Part shown: piece by piece, positions 23,828-31,919 of the stretch
Position numbering within the stretch: position 1 is the stretch's first letter
Layout of the letters: each line of letters opens with the position of its first letter
Assembly (NCBI GenBank): GCA_017539565.1
Contig: JAFYCS010000061.1
Span: 1 to 35,717, forward strand
From: Lachnospiraceae bacterium
Lineage (GTDB): Bacteria > Bacillota > Clostridia > Lachnospirales > Lachnospiraceae
Direction: 5' to 3'
Length of the DNA: 35,717 bases
The notes under the pieces: generated by a model
The model's database searches: none
The model's input: the letters and a program-made list of their open reading frames with translations, nothing else
What the model was told of the DNA's origin: nothing
Position numbers and translations under genes: made by a program

Positions 23828-25378
23828 ATGCCGCAGGAATTGATACTTGGACTTATCATACTTGCTGTAGTATTGCTCATCATCATCTTAATGTCAGGTT
23901 ATGTGAAGGCACCCCCGGATACGGCCTACATCATTTCCGGTATTAAGAAAAAACCTAAGGTCCTCATTGGACGCGCCGGGATCAAGATCCCTTTCCTTGA
24001 AAGAAAGGATACACTGCTCTTAAAGCAGATCAGTATTGATATCAAGACAGGCGGTTTCGTACCTACCAAGGATTTCATCGGTGTTGATATCGATGCAGTA
24101 GCCAAGGTTAAGGTTGATACATCCGAAGAAGGTATACTTAAAGCACAGCGCAACTTCCTGAACATGAGGGAAAAAGATTTTATCATAGCGCTGACCGACT
24201 CATTACAGGGTAACCTGCGTGAGATCATAGGTACCATTGAACTGCGTGAACTGAACACCGACCGTAAGAAATTCGGTGATGAGGTACAGGAAAAGGCCCA
24301 GGTGGATATGAAATCCCTTGGTATCCAGATAATCTCCTGTAACATACAGAGGATCGAAGATGAGCAGGGACTCATCAATGCGCTGGGTCAGGATAACATG
24401 TCAAAGATCCAGAAAGATGCTTCGATAGCAAAGGCAAATGCAGACAGAGACGTAGCTGTAGCACAGGCTGAGGCTGCAAAGGAAGCAAACGATGCAAGGG
24501 TTATTTCCGATCTGGCTATTGCTCAGAGGAATAACGAACTGGATATCAAGCGCAGTGAACTGAAAGTTCAGGCTGATATCAAACGTGCTGAAGCTGATGC
24601 AGCTTATGAGATCCAGAAGCAGGAACAGGCTAAAGTCATTGAGACCCAGGCCGTTAACGTACAGATCGCCAAGGCTGAGCGTGAAGCCGAACTGAAGCAG
24701 AAGGAAGTGCTGGTCCGCCAGCAGGAACTCTCCGCACAGATCGAGCGCCAGGCCGATGCAGAGAAGTACAAAGCAGAGAAAGATGCAGAAGCTATCCTGA
24801 TCCAGCGCCAGCGTCAGGCTGAGGCTGAGAAGTATGAGCAGGAGAAGGCTGCTGAAGCACAGAAGGCAAGAGCTGATGCACAGAGATATGCCGCAGAGCA
24901 GGAAGCTGCCGGTATTACCGCAAAGGGTGTTGCAGAGGCTAACGCAATAAAAGCAAAAGGTCTTGCAGAGGCAGAGGCCATGGAGAAGAAGGCAGAGGCA
25001 TACCGCAAGTACAACGGTGCAGCTGTCATCGAGATGATGGTAAAGATCCTGCCCGAGATGGCTGCAGAGGTTGCAAAGCCCCTGGCTTCCATCGATAAGG
25101 TAAATATCTACGGCGGCGGAAATGGTGCTGACGGAAGCGGGGTTTCACAGATAAGCGGTAACATGCCTATAGTTATGAAGCAGGTATTCGATACCATGAC
25201 CGAAGCAACGGGCGTTGACTTTACCGAGATAATGAGGGCCAGCACCTACGACGCAAAGGTAACAAAGAACATCAATGTTACCGGGCTTGATGCAAAGGCA
25301 CCTGCAGATGTCAAAGCAGAAGCTGTACAGGCAGTGAAAGAGCCTGTGTATGTTCCCGCAGGAGACGATGCAGAATAA
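23828..25378 (+). CDS. Flotillin family protein
   Basis: The 516-residue protein starts with a membrane-inserted helix (residues 5-25). A SPFH/band-7 domain follows (about 28-190, including GYVKAPPDTAYIISG and TDSLQGNLREIIGTIELREL). Next is a long Ala/Glu/Gln/Lys coiled coil (about 190-385) and a C-terminal flotillin tail. Flotillins form membrane microdomain scaffolds that affect fluidity, signalling and secretion. Firmicute flotillins are often next to an NfeD-like gene; none is seen here. AAAGGAGG is an ideal ribosome binding site. Its own promoter, a candidate operator and a terminator make it a monocistronic unit. Confidence 0.93.
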   Translation: MPQELILGLIILAVVLLIIILMSGYVKAPPDTAYIISGIKKKPKVLIGRAGIKIPFLERKDTLLLKQISIDIKTGGFVPTKDFIGVDIDAVAKVKVDTSEEGILKAQRNFLNMREKDFIIALTDSLQGNLREIIGTIELRELNTDRKKFGDEVQEKAQVDMKSLGIQIISCNIQRIEDEQGLINALGQDNMSKIQKDASIAKANADRDVAVAQAEAAKEANDARVISDLAIAQRNNELDIKRSELKVQADIKRAEADAAYEIQKQEQAKVIETQAVNVQIAKAEREAELKQKEVLVRQQELSAQIERQADAEKYKAEKDAEAILIQRQRQAEAEKYEQEKAAEAQKARADAQRYAAEQEAAGITAKGVAEANAIKAKGLAEAEAMEKKAEAYRKYNGAAVIEMMVKILPEMAAEVAKPLASIDKVNIYGGGNGADGSGVSQISGNMPIVMKQVFDTMTEATGVDFTEIMRASTYDAKVTKNINVTGLDAKAPADVKAEAVQAVKEPVYVPAGDDAE

Positions 25379-25420
25379 TACAGTAACGGAATCCGGAGAA
25401 GGTTTCGAAATATAAAATAA

Positions 25421-25447
25421 AAGAGCAGGGCGTTTAGCCCTGCTCTT
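25421..25447. terminator. Bidirectional terminator between flotillin and the small Ala/Pro-rich gene
   Basis: AAGAGCAGGGC (25421-25431) pairs with GCCCTGCTCTT (25437-25447) around a 5-nt loop. A-rich sequence lies to the left and T-rich to the right, so both convergent genes can use it. Confidence 0.88.
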
Positions 25448-25452
25448 ATTCT

Positions 25453-25821
25453 TTATCCCTTATACTGTTTTATCAGTGATTCCAGTGCTTCGTATTCAGT
25501 TCTTTCAACAGCCTGCAGGTTACGGACGTGGTCCGTAGCAACATAATTGCTGCCGTAGCGGCTTACGGTGATCACGGGCGGCTTTTCTGTTTCCAGTATG
25601 AGCTGTGAATACTGCGGCTGCTTGGTGATCACGCCTTCAGCAGCGGCTGCTGCCGGAGCTGTGAATGCTGCGGGAGCGGGTGCAGGCTCACTTACGGCTG
25701 GAGCCTTTAAAAAGTCGAGCTCAGGCAGGGGCTCTTCAACAGGAGCGGGAGCCGGCTCGGGTTTATATTCGATTGGAGCGGGTGGTGCATCAGAATTGTT
25801 CTTTTTTCCAAATAATGCCAT
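25453..25821 (-). CDS. Small Ala/Pro-rich protein of unknown function
   Basis: The start is the ATG at 25821, behind a perfect AGGAGG; the longer frame from 25836 would include that site. The 122-residue product begins MALFGKKN. A low-complexity Pro/Ala/Glu linker follows (residues about 10-70), then a compact C-terminal domain of about 50 residues (QYSQLILETEKPPVITVSRY, ending ESLIKQYKG). There is no signal peptide or membrane helix, so it is likely cytoplasmic. I recognise no family. The N-terminal 'LFGKK' plus a disordered linker resembles small adaptor proteins of division or envelope machinery, and sepF is divergent from it, but this is only suggestive. Confidence 0.7.
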   Translation of the reverse strand: MALFGKKNNSDAPPAPIEYKPEPAPAPVEEPLPELDFLKAPAVSEPAPAPAAFTAPAAAAAEGVITKQPQYSQLILETEKPPVITVSRYGSNYVATDHVRNLQAVERTEYEALESLIKQYKG

Positions 25822-25850
25822 GACAGACCTCCTCAAGAATTATATATATT

Positions 25851-25878
25851 ATTTTACCATATTACGTTTTTTTTACAA
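25851..25878 (-). promoter_or_regulatory. Extended -10 promoter for the small Ala/Pro-rich gene
   Basis: On the minus strand TTGTAA (25878-25873), a 16-nt spacer ending TGG, and TAAAAT (25856-25851). The leader would be about 25 nt and contains the AGGAGG site. Confidence 0.72.
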
Positions 25879-25904
25879 GAGACCATAAGGGTTAACGTAA
25901 GTGA

Positions 25905-25927
25905 TTTACATAATATCTTTACATAAT
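25905..25927. repeat. Direct repeat TTTACATAAT x2 in the intergenic region upstream of sepF
   Basis: TTTACATAAT occurs at 25905-25914 and 25918-25927, one helical turn plus 3 nt apart. The region between the divergent promoters (25879-26005) also holds the inverted repeat GTCAACTTGAC at 25946-25956. These may be regulator sites; nothing else is seen there. Confidence 0.4.
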
Positions 25928-26005
25928 CTGGAGTTTATATTTTATGTCAACTTGACGAAGATGGCATAAATCCTGTATTTTTTCGCAAAATTACTCAAAA
26001 AGATG

Positions 26006-26034
26006 TTGACATAACGCGTTTTTTGTGCGATTAT
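26006..26034 (+). promoter_or_regulatory. Promoter for sepF
   Basis: A perfect TTGACA (26006-26011), 17-nt spacer ending in TGC, and GATTAT (26029-26034) form an extended -10 promoter. It leaves a leader of about 50 nt. Confidence 0.7.
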
Positions 26035-26092
26035 ATGGAAAGTGACAGGGCATAAGTGTTGCCCGAATGATTATTATGGGAGGGAATGTAAA

Positions 26093-26557
26093 ATGGCATG
26101 GAGTGGTCTTGCAACTGTTTTAAGTAAGTTCGGAAGAAACGGTGACGAGTACTATGATGATGAGGAAGAAGAGTATCTGGATGATGAAATCGTAGAAGAG
26201 AGACCTGCGAAGAAGAATAAAGGTTTCGGTAAGATTTCACCTTTCAGCAGCAAGCAGAAGATTGATGAGATCACTCATGAGCGTGAAGTATTCGCTATCC
26301 AGCCCGAGTCATTTGAAAATGCTCATGAGATTACGGACCGTATCCTTGAAGGATATACTGTAGTACTTAATACAGAACGCTGTGATGAGGCTCTTGCAAG
26401 AAGGATCTTCGACTATGTTTGCGGTACCGTATATGCGCTTAACTGCTCATTCGGACGTATTTCATATTCGGCTCAGAGCACACTTGCAGGTATATACATC
26501 ATCACACCTGAGAATACAAGTATTTCCGGCGCATTCCAGGAGAATTTCACCGCATAA
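26093..26557 (+). CDS. sepF: Cell division protein SepF
   Basis: SepF is a membrane-associated partner of FtsZ that aligns filaments at the division septum in Gram-positive bacteria. The start at ATG 26093 behind GGGAGGGA gives 154 residues beginning MAWSGLATVLSKFG, which fits the amphipathic membrane-binding helix of the family. An acidic linker follows (YYDDEEEEYLDDEI). The C-terminal SepF domain (about residues 70-150) contains DRILEGYTVVLNTERCDEAL, RRIFDYVCGTVYAL and IYIITPENTSISG. It is not in the usual ylm/yggT cluster but stands alone between a divergent gene and a terminator. Confidence 0.92.
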   Translation: MAWSGLATVLSKFGRNGDEYYDDEEEEYLDDEIVEERPAKKNKGFGKISPFSSKQKIDEITHEREVFAIQPESFENAHEITDRILEGYTVVLNTERCDEALARRIFDYVCGTVYALNCSFGRISYSAQSTLAGIYIITPENTSISGAFQENFTA

Positions 26558-26598
26558 TGAATTTTTCTCTTAAAATGTGTTGTGATATGGTATGAAAG

Positions 26599-26621
26599 AC
26601 CGGCCGTTATGGCCGGTTTTT
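26599..26621 (+). terminator. Terminator after sepF
   Basis: ACCGGCC (26599-26605) and GGCCGGT (26611-26617) form a 7-bp GC-rich stem with a 5-nt loop, followed by a T tract. It separates sepF from the aroB operon. Confidence 0.85.
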
Positions 26622-26625
26622 CAGT

Positions 26626-26654
26626 TTGCTAAATACATGCTTATCTGATATAAT
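26626..26654 (+). promoter_or_regulatory. Promoter for the aroB-lspA-rluD operon
   Basis: TTGCTA (26626-26631), 17-nt spacer ending in TGA, then a perfect TATAAT (26649-26654). The start point would be near 26661, leaving a 50-nt leader. It starts directly after the sepF terminator. Confidence 0.75.
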
Positions 26655-26710
26655 CATTGCGGCTTTGCGCACGCGGAGCGAAGTATATTTTTAAGGAGAA
26701 GATCATTAAA

Positions 26711-27814
26711 ATGCCTTCAACGATAACTATAAACATGAACAAGAAACCGATCTACGATATCAGGATCGAAAATGATTTTAAAGCGCTGCCGGATGCCGTA
26801 AAAAACCTTGGCTTTGAAGGAAAACGCGCAGCAATAGTAAGCGACAGTAATGTGGCACCTCTGTATGCCGGTGAAATAAAAGGACTTCTTGACAACGTAT
26901 GTTCCGAAGTATTCGTATGCGCCTTTGAGGCAGGTGAAAAGAGCAAGAACATGGATACGGTCATGGAGCTGCTGAAACAGTTTGTTGCACATAAGATGAA
27001 CCGACATGATCTGGTGATAGCACTTGGAGGCGGCGTAGTGGGGGATGTTGCGGGATTCTGCGCAGCGATCTATATGCGCGGTATAGATGTTATACAGATA
27101 CCTACAAGCCTGCTGGCACAGGTGGATTCTTCTGTGGGCGGAAAGACCGGTGTTGACCTGGATGCATACAAGAATATGGTTGGAGCATTTAAAATGCCCC
27201 GTCTGGTTTATATGAACACGGCAACATTAAAGAGCCTGGATGCAAGACAGTACTACTCGGGAATGGGCGAAGTAATGAAATACGGTCTTATCATGGATGC
27301 GTCTTTCTATGAATGGATCATATCAAAGATGTATGAGATACACGACCGTGACGCAGAAACTCTGGAGGAGATGGTTGCTCACTGCTGCGCATGCACGCAG
27401 AGAATAGTTGAGCGCGATCCGCATGAGGAGGGTGACAGGGCTCTGTTGAATTTCGGTCATACCATAGGACATGCCATAGAGAAAGCTAAGAACTTCGAAC
27501 TTTCCCACGGTGAATGTGTCGCGCTTGGGAGCGTGGCTGCCGCCTATATTTCCTTTAAGAGGGGCAGGCTCTCTACTGAAGAGTATTATGAAATACGTGA
27601 TATGTTCGTACCGTTTAAGCTTCCTATCAGCATCGATGACATAGATGCCGATAATATCGTGGAGCTTACACGTTCCGATAAAAAGGCTGTTGACGGCGGT
27701 ATAAAATTCATACTGCTGAAGAGGGTGGGCAAGGCTTATATAGACACAAGCGTAACGCCTGAAGAGATACTTGAAGGCATAAAAGAGATAGAGTACAGGG
27801 AAGATAACGAATGA
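26711..27814 (+). CDS. aroB: 3-dehydroquinate synthase
   Basis: AroB makes 3-dehydroquinate from DAHP, the second step of the shikimate pathway, with NAD+ and a divalent metal. The 367-residue protein has the NAD-binding LVIALGGGVVGDVAGFCAA, the IPTSLLAQVDSSVGGKTGVD signature, GEVMKYGLIMD, and the metal-ligand histidines in NFGHTIGHAIE. I start at the ATG at 26711. AAGGAG is 12 nt upstream, rather far; upstream codons would extend into the leader. The stop overlaps the lspA start (ATGA). Confidence 0.95.
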   Translation: MPSTITINMNKKPIYDIRIENDFKALPDAVKNLGFEGKRAAIVSDSNVAPLYAGEIKGLLDNVCSEVFVCAFEAGEKSKNMDTVMELLKQFVAHKMNRHDLVIALGGGVVGDVAGFCAAIYMRGIDVIQIPTSLLAQVDSSVGGKTGVDLDAYKNMVGAFKMPRLVYMNTATLKSLDARQYYSGMGEVMKYGLIMDASFYEWIISKMYEIHDRDAETLEEMVAHCCACTQRIVERDPHEEGDRALLNFGHTIGHAIEKAKNFELSHGECVALGSVAAAYISFKRGRLSTEEYYEIRDMFVPFKLPISIDDIDADNIVELTRSDKKAVDGGIKFILLKRVGKAYIDTSVTPEEILEGIKEIEYREDNE

Positions 27815-28353
27815 AAACAATAGATAAAAGAATGTTATGGTTTCTGGATGTGTTCGTATTCATACTGGCACTCCTTTTGGACCAGATAACAAAAAGCATT
27901 GCCAGAAAAAGCCTGGCAGTGGGCGAAGCCACAGATGTTATCCCGGGAGTATTCCAGTTCCTTCATGTAGAGAATACGGGGGCAAGCTGGGGTATGTTCC
28001 AGGGTGGTTCGGTAGTATTTATCATACTGGCGTTTATCGTAAGCCTGGGACTCACTGTATTTATCACCAGGATCCCCGGCAAGACCAGGTTCATCCGTCT
28101 GCATCTGTCATTGAGCCTTATAATAGCCGGTGCCATCGGAAATGTAATAGACAGGATCCAGAAAGGCTCGGTAACGGATTTCTTTTATGCACAGATCATA
28201 AACTTCCCCGTTTTTAACGTGGCCGATATTTTTATCGTATGTTCTACCATATGGCTTATGATAATGGTGCTTTTCGTGTACAAGGATGAAGAGCTCGATT
28301 TTATGGGCGGTAAGAAGAAGAGATCAAAGACTTCCGGAAAAGAGGAGAAATAG
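27811..28353 (+). CDS. lspA: Lipoprotein signal peptidase (signal peptidase II)
   Basis: LspA cleaves the signal peptide of lipidated prolipoproteins; at least three lipoproteins are encoded in this window. The 180-residue protein has four hydrophobic helices. The catalytic aspartates are in GNVIDRIQKGSVTDF and FNVADIFIV, and the N-terminal DQITKSIARKSL and VENTGASWGMFQG motifs are also clear. The C-terminus is basic (GGKKKRSKTSGKEEK). It overlaps aroB by 4 nt and is 2 nt from rluD, a pairing common in Firmicutes. Confidence 0.95.
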   Translation: MKTIDKRMLWFLDVFVFILALLLDQITKSIARKSLAVGEATDVIPGVFQFLHVENTGASWGMFQGGSVVFIILAFIVSLGLTVFITRIPGKTRFIRLHLSLSLIIAGAIGNVIDRIQKGSVTDFFYAQIINFPVFNVADIFIVCSTIWLMIMVLFVYKDEELDFMGGKKKRSKTSGKEEK

Positions 28354-28355
28354 AT

Positions 28356-29273
28356 TTGAGCGAATACCGCTTTGTGGTGAATGATGAGCAGGAGGATGAG
28401 CGCATTGACAAGCTATGCGCACAGCTTTGCCCTGACCAGTCGCGTTCCTTCATTCAGAAGCTCATAAAGGACGCTGCGGTACTTGTGAACGATAAGGCGG
28501 TCAAACCCTCATATTCTTTAAAAGAAGGGGATAAGATAGTCGTTGACCTGCCGCCGGCTATCGCTCCTGATATTCCGGCAGAGGATATTCCTTTAGATAT
28601 AGTTTATGAAGATGCAGACCTTCTGGTGGTCAATAAGCCAAAGGGTATGGTGGTGCATCCTGCACCCGGGCATTACAGCGGGACACTGGTAAATGCACTG
28701 ATGTTTCATTGCAAAGATCTTTCGGGGATAAACGGCGTAATGCGGCCCGGGATCGTACACCGTATAGACCGTGATACCAGCGGTCTTCTGGTGATATGTA
28801 AAAACGACAATGCACACAGGAGCATAGCGGCACAGCTCAAGGAGCACAGTATAGAGCGTGTATACCAGGCGGTGTGCCTTGGGAGGCTTAAAAGTACTGA
28901 CGGTACCGTAGATGCGCCTATAGGGCGGGACCCGAACGAACGTAAACGTATGGCTGTACATGACAACCTGATGCATGCAAAGAATGCTGTGACTCATTAC
29001 CATGTAATAGAACAGTATGAACGTTATGCACATATCAGCTGCCGTCTGGAGACGGGCCGCACTCACCAGATAAGGGTGCATATGGCTCATATAGGGCATC
29101 CTCTTCTTGGGGACGAAGTCTATAATCATCACAAGTGCAATATAAAGATAGAAGAACCCGGGCAGGTGCTCCATGCGGGCGTCCTGGGCTTTGTGCATCC
29201 TTCCAGCGGTGAATTTATGCGCTTTGAGGCTGAACTGCCCCTGTATTTTCAAAATTTACTGAAAAAATTATAA
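28356..29273 (+). CDS. Large-subunit rRNA pseudouridine synthase, RluD family
   Basis: The 305-residue protein has an N-terminal S4 RNA-binding domain (residues about 15-65, ERIDKLCAQLCPDQSRSFIQ). A RluA/RluD catalytic domain follows, with the active-site aspartate in RPGIVHRIDRDTSGLLV and the conserved ETGRTHQIRVHMAHIGHPLLGD motif. This family modifies uridines of 23S rRNA; the exact sites cannot be read from sequence. The start is TTG at 28356 with AGAGGAG about 8 nt upstream, inside the end of lspA. Confidence 0.92.
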   Translation: MSEYRFVVNDEQEDERIDKLCAQLCPDQSRSFIQKLIKDAAVLVNDKAVKPSYSLKEGDKIVVDLPPAIAPDIPAEDIPLDIVYEDADLLVVNKPKGMVVHPAPGHYSGTLVNALMFHCKDLSGINGVMRPGIVHRIDRDTSGLLVICKNDNAHRSIAAQLKEHSIERVYQAVCLGRLKSTDGTVDAPIGRDPNERKRMAVHDNLMHAKNAVTHYHVIEQYERYAHISCRLETGRTHQIRVHMAHIGHPLLGDEVYNHHKCNIKIEEPGQVLHAGVLGFVHPSSGEFMRFEAELPLYFQNLLKKL

Positions 29274-29300
29274 AAATATCGAGCACATTGTACGGAAGTA

Positions 29301-29309
29301 TGTTATTAT
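29301..29309 (+). promoter_or_regulatory. Possible internal promoter with a near-leaderless start for the AI-2E-family gene
   Basis: TGT followed by TATTAT (29304-29309) is an extended -10 without a recognisable -35. Predicted initiation near 29316 would leave only about 3 nt before the ATG. It is the only signal in the 45-nt gap after rluD. Confidence 0.3.
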
Positions 29310-29318
29310 TTTATTGAT

Positions 29319-30683
29319 ATGAAAATGGATGATGATGATAAAAAGAAATATTACCACATGGGGCTGACATTCTTTCTGTCAGCCTGTGGTGTTATACTGG
29401 TTCTGCTGATACTCCTGCATATGTCGGAGATCTCCGAAGGCATTAATTCATTTCTTAAGATAGCTACGCCCATTATAGACGGACTTGTGCTTACATACTT
29501 TATGGCGCCTGTAGTTAACAGCATTGAGAATAAATGGATCTATGCCAAGTTTTCCAACCGTATATTTAAGGGGCGTGAAGAAGGCGAACGCCGCGGCAAA
29601 GCCAAACGTAAAGTCAGGGCTGTATCCATATTTATCACATATGTGCTTTTCATACTCATTATAGTAGGCTTTTTCTGGATAATAATTCCGGATATCATTT
29701 CCAGCATACAGAACATAAGCAAGAACTTTCCTGTATATCAGTGGAACCTGACTGTATGGATGGATAAGATGCTGATCAAGTACCCTCAGCTTGATGAGGC
29801 ATACAATACACTTATGAACAATTATTCGGATCCCATTAATGACTGGATAAACGAGAATATTTTCGGCCGTGTGAATGAATTTGCAATGACGATCCTTTCC
29901 GGCGGCATCAGCCTGATAAAGGCGCTCTTTAATTTTATAATCGGAATGATCATCGCACTGTATCTGCTGGGAAGCAAGGAGCTGATGATAGGCCAGGCAA
30001 AGAAAGTGGTATATGCGCTTATGAAAAAAGATACTGCCAACGCTTTTATCTATAATGTGCGCTATACCAACAAGATATTCCAGGATTTCTTTGTAGGAAA
30101 GATCGTGGATTCCATAATCATCGGACTGCTTTGTTTCATAGCTACCACAGTAATGCGTACACCTTATGCACTGCTGATAAGTATTATCGTGGGCGTGACC
30201 AATATCATACCGTTCTTCGGCCCCTTCATCGGAGCTATTCCCAGTGCATTCCTGGTACTGCTGGTAGATCCCAAGCAGTGTCTGTATTTTATCATCCTTA
30301 TAGTGATATTACAGCAGCTTGACGGAAACGTTATAGGTCCCCTTATCCTTGGACAGAAGACCGGCCTTTCAGGCTTCTGGGTAATATTTGCCATTACCAT
30401 ATTCGGCGGACTGTGGGGCTTCAAGGGAATGCTCCTGGGCGTGCCGGTATTTGCGGTAATATATACCGGTGTCAGCAGCTTTATCAAAGCCAAGCTTAAA
30501 GAAAAGGGCCTCGAGGATAATACCAAGAGGTATGTCCATGTCGACTATATAAACGAAGAGGGCGAATACGTCCGCCTGCCTAAAGAAAAGATCACAAGAG
30601 TTTTGAGCGGCAAGGACTTTAAGAGTATATTTAACCGCAAAAAAGATAATACGGACGAAGAGGACGATAATGATAAGAGTTAA
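29319..30683 (+). CDS. AI-2E family transporter (UPF0118/PerM family)
   Basis: The 454-residue membrane protein has about eight helices: two N-terminal, a central soluble/amphipathic section, then the conserved C-terminal half. The family signature is visible around VRYTNKIFQDFFVGKIVDSIIIGLL and GVTNIIPFFGPFIGAIPSAFLVLL, and in QQLDGNVIGPLILGQKTGLSGFWV. The C-terminus is a charged cytoplasmic tail of about 70 residues. Some members export autoinducer-2, others act as Na+/H+ antiporters; the substrate is unknown here. No ribosome binding site precedes the ATG at 29319 or the next ATG at 29325, and an extended -10 (TGT-TATTAT, 29301-29309) lies just upstream. Confidence 0.88.
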   Translation: MKMDDDDKKKYYHMGLTFFLSACGVILVLLILLHMSEISEGINSFLKIATPIIDGLVLTYFMAPVVNSIENKWIYAKFSNRIFKGREEGERRGKAKRKVRAVSIFITYVLFILIIVGFFWIIIPDIISSIQNISKNFPVYQWNLTVWMDKMLIKYPQLDEAYNTLMNNYSDPINDWINENIFGRVNEFAMTILSGGISLIKALFNFIIGMIIALYLLGSKELMIGQAKKVVYALMKKDTANAFIYNVRYTNKIFQDFFVGKIVDSIIIGLLCFIATTVMRTPYALLISIIVGVTNIIPFFGPFIGAIPSAFLVLLVDPKQCLYFIILIVILQQLDGNVIGPLILGQKTGLSGFWVIFAITIFGGLWGFKGMLLGVPVFAVIYTGVSSFIKAKLKEKGLEDNTKRYVHVDYINEEGEYVRLPKEKITRVLSGKDFKSIFNRKKDNTDEEDDNDKS

Positions 30684-30707
30684 TCGTCAGCTTCCGGAGA
30701 GTGTCAA

Positions 30708-31853
30708 GTGATCAGGTATCTTTCTTCATATCTGCAGCCTATCATGTGGGCCTGCATGCTGTTACCATTAATTGCAGCCATATTTACGATCCCCTTTGTG
30801 ATCCGCCAGTACAGAAAATACGGCGGCATTGCCTTTATGCGTGTTATCGTTGTATATTCATTTATACTGTATCTCATGTGCGCCTTCCTTCTGACGGTGC
30901 TTCCCCTGCCTACTATAGAACAGGTGCTGGCCATGCCGGACCACCCCATAGGCTGGATACCTTATGTAGGCTTCAGGCATGGACTGGTAGAAAGCGGCTT
31001 TAGTTTTTCGGATCCGGCGTCCTGGAAAAGATTTTTAAAATGCGACGATTTCCTGCAGTGCTTTTATAATGTGGTCATGACTGTGCCCCTGGGCATATAT
31101 TTAAGATATTATTTCAAGTGCAGCTTTAAAAAGACCATGCTTATCGGATTGCTTGCCAGTCTGTTCTTTGAGGGCGTGCAGTACAGCGCGTTGTTCGGTA
31201 TATACCCCAAACCATACCGCTTTACAGAGGTTGATGATCTTATAAATAACACGCTGGGAGCTGTGACGGGTTTTGTGATAGAGCCGATGTTCGCACGTTT
31301 CATTCCCAGCCGTGACGATATCGACCGGCTGTCTTATATAAAAGGCGAACGCATAACTTTTATGCGCAGGCTGTTTGCGATAATTATAGATTATGTGATT
31401 TTCAATATTATATATGCACTGACCGAAGCCTTCTTTATTCCCATGAACGCCGTAGAATTCAAGGTAAGTGTCATGGTATTCTTTGCTGAAGTATTTGTTT
31501 ATTTTGTTATAGTGCCTGTGATCTTAAAAGCGCGTACACCGGGACAGGCACTTCTTAAGCTGAAATTAGCTGATGAGTACGGTATGAAAGTAAGCTGGCG
31601 TCAGGTGGTAAAAAGAAATGTCGGCTTATATATCATTGAATTTTTCATGGCGTTTCTGGCGGGATTTCTTTTATCCGGACTGGTCGGAGTGCTGATGGCC
31701 TGGGAAAGCAATTCGAAAAAAATCATTCTGATTTACGGAATATCTACTGTTGGTATAGTGTTTTTAATGCTGAGTTTTGTATTAAGATGCATAAAAAAAC
31801 ACAATGCTTTACCGCACAGTCATTACAGCCATACGGTGGAGATAACATCTTAG
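30708..31853 (+). CDS. VanZ family / RDD family two-domain membrane protein
   Basis: The 381-residue protein joins two membrane domains. Residues 1-205 are VanZ-like: four or five helices with the conserved polar stretch NVVMTVPLGIYLRYYF and ASLFFEGVQYSALFG, then EVDDLINNTLGAVTGF. Residues about 215-370 are an RDD domain (RRLFAIIIDYVIFNIIYAL, TPGQALLKLKLADE and WRQVVKRNVGLYIIEF). VanZ itself gives low-level teicoplanin resistance, but most VanZ-like proteins have no known resistance role; RDD proteins are proposed transporters. The start is GTG at 30708 behind GGAGAG (6 nt spacing). It is probably the last gene of the aroB operon, although no terminator is seen after it. Confidence 0.87.
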   Translation: MIRYLSSYLQPIMWACMLLPLIAAIFTIPFVIRQYRKYGGIAFMRVIVVYSFILYLMCAFLLTVLPLPTIEQVLAMPDHPIGWIPYVGFRHGLVESGFSFSDPASWKRFLKCDDFLQCFYNVVMTVPLGIYLRYYFKCSFKKTMLIGLLASLFFEGVQYSALFGIYPKPYRFTEVDDLINNTLGAVTGFVIEPMFARFIPSRDDIDRLSYIKGERITFMRRLFAIIIDYVIFNIIYALTEAFFIPMNAVEFKVSVMVFFAEVFVYFVIVPVILKARTPGQALLKLKLADEYGMKVSWRQVVKRNVGLYIIEFFMAFLAGFLLSGLVGVLMAWESNSKKIILIYGISTVGIVFLMLSFVLRCIKKHNALPHSHYSHTVEITS

Positions 31854-31919
31854 GATCGGAAACATATAAGCAGGGACTAAACGCCGCATATTTATCAGAA
31901 GTGCAATTGGAGGAAGATC

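Noticed and set aside
25946-25956. GTCAACTTGAC considered as a LexA or Fur box
   Set aside because: It does not match the Gram-positive LexA (CGAAC-N4-GTTCG) or Fur consensus, so I report it only as an unassigned inverted repeat.
28593-29252. 219-codon minus-strand open frame inside rluD
   Set aside because: It is an antisense shadow of a conserved enzyme; codon use and composition are not protein-like.
29300-29317. Five-codon open frame M-L-L-F-Y before the AI-2E-family gene as a leader peptide
   Set aside because: The only possible ribosome binding sequence (GGAAG) is 1 nt from its ATG, too close to work.
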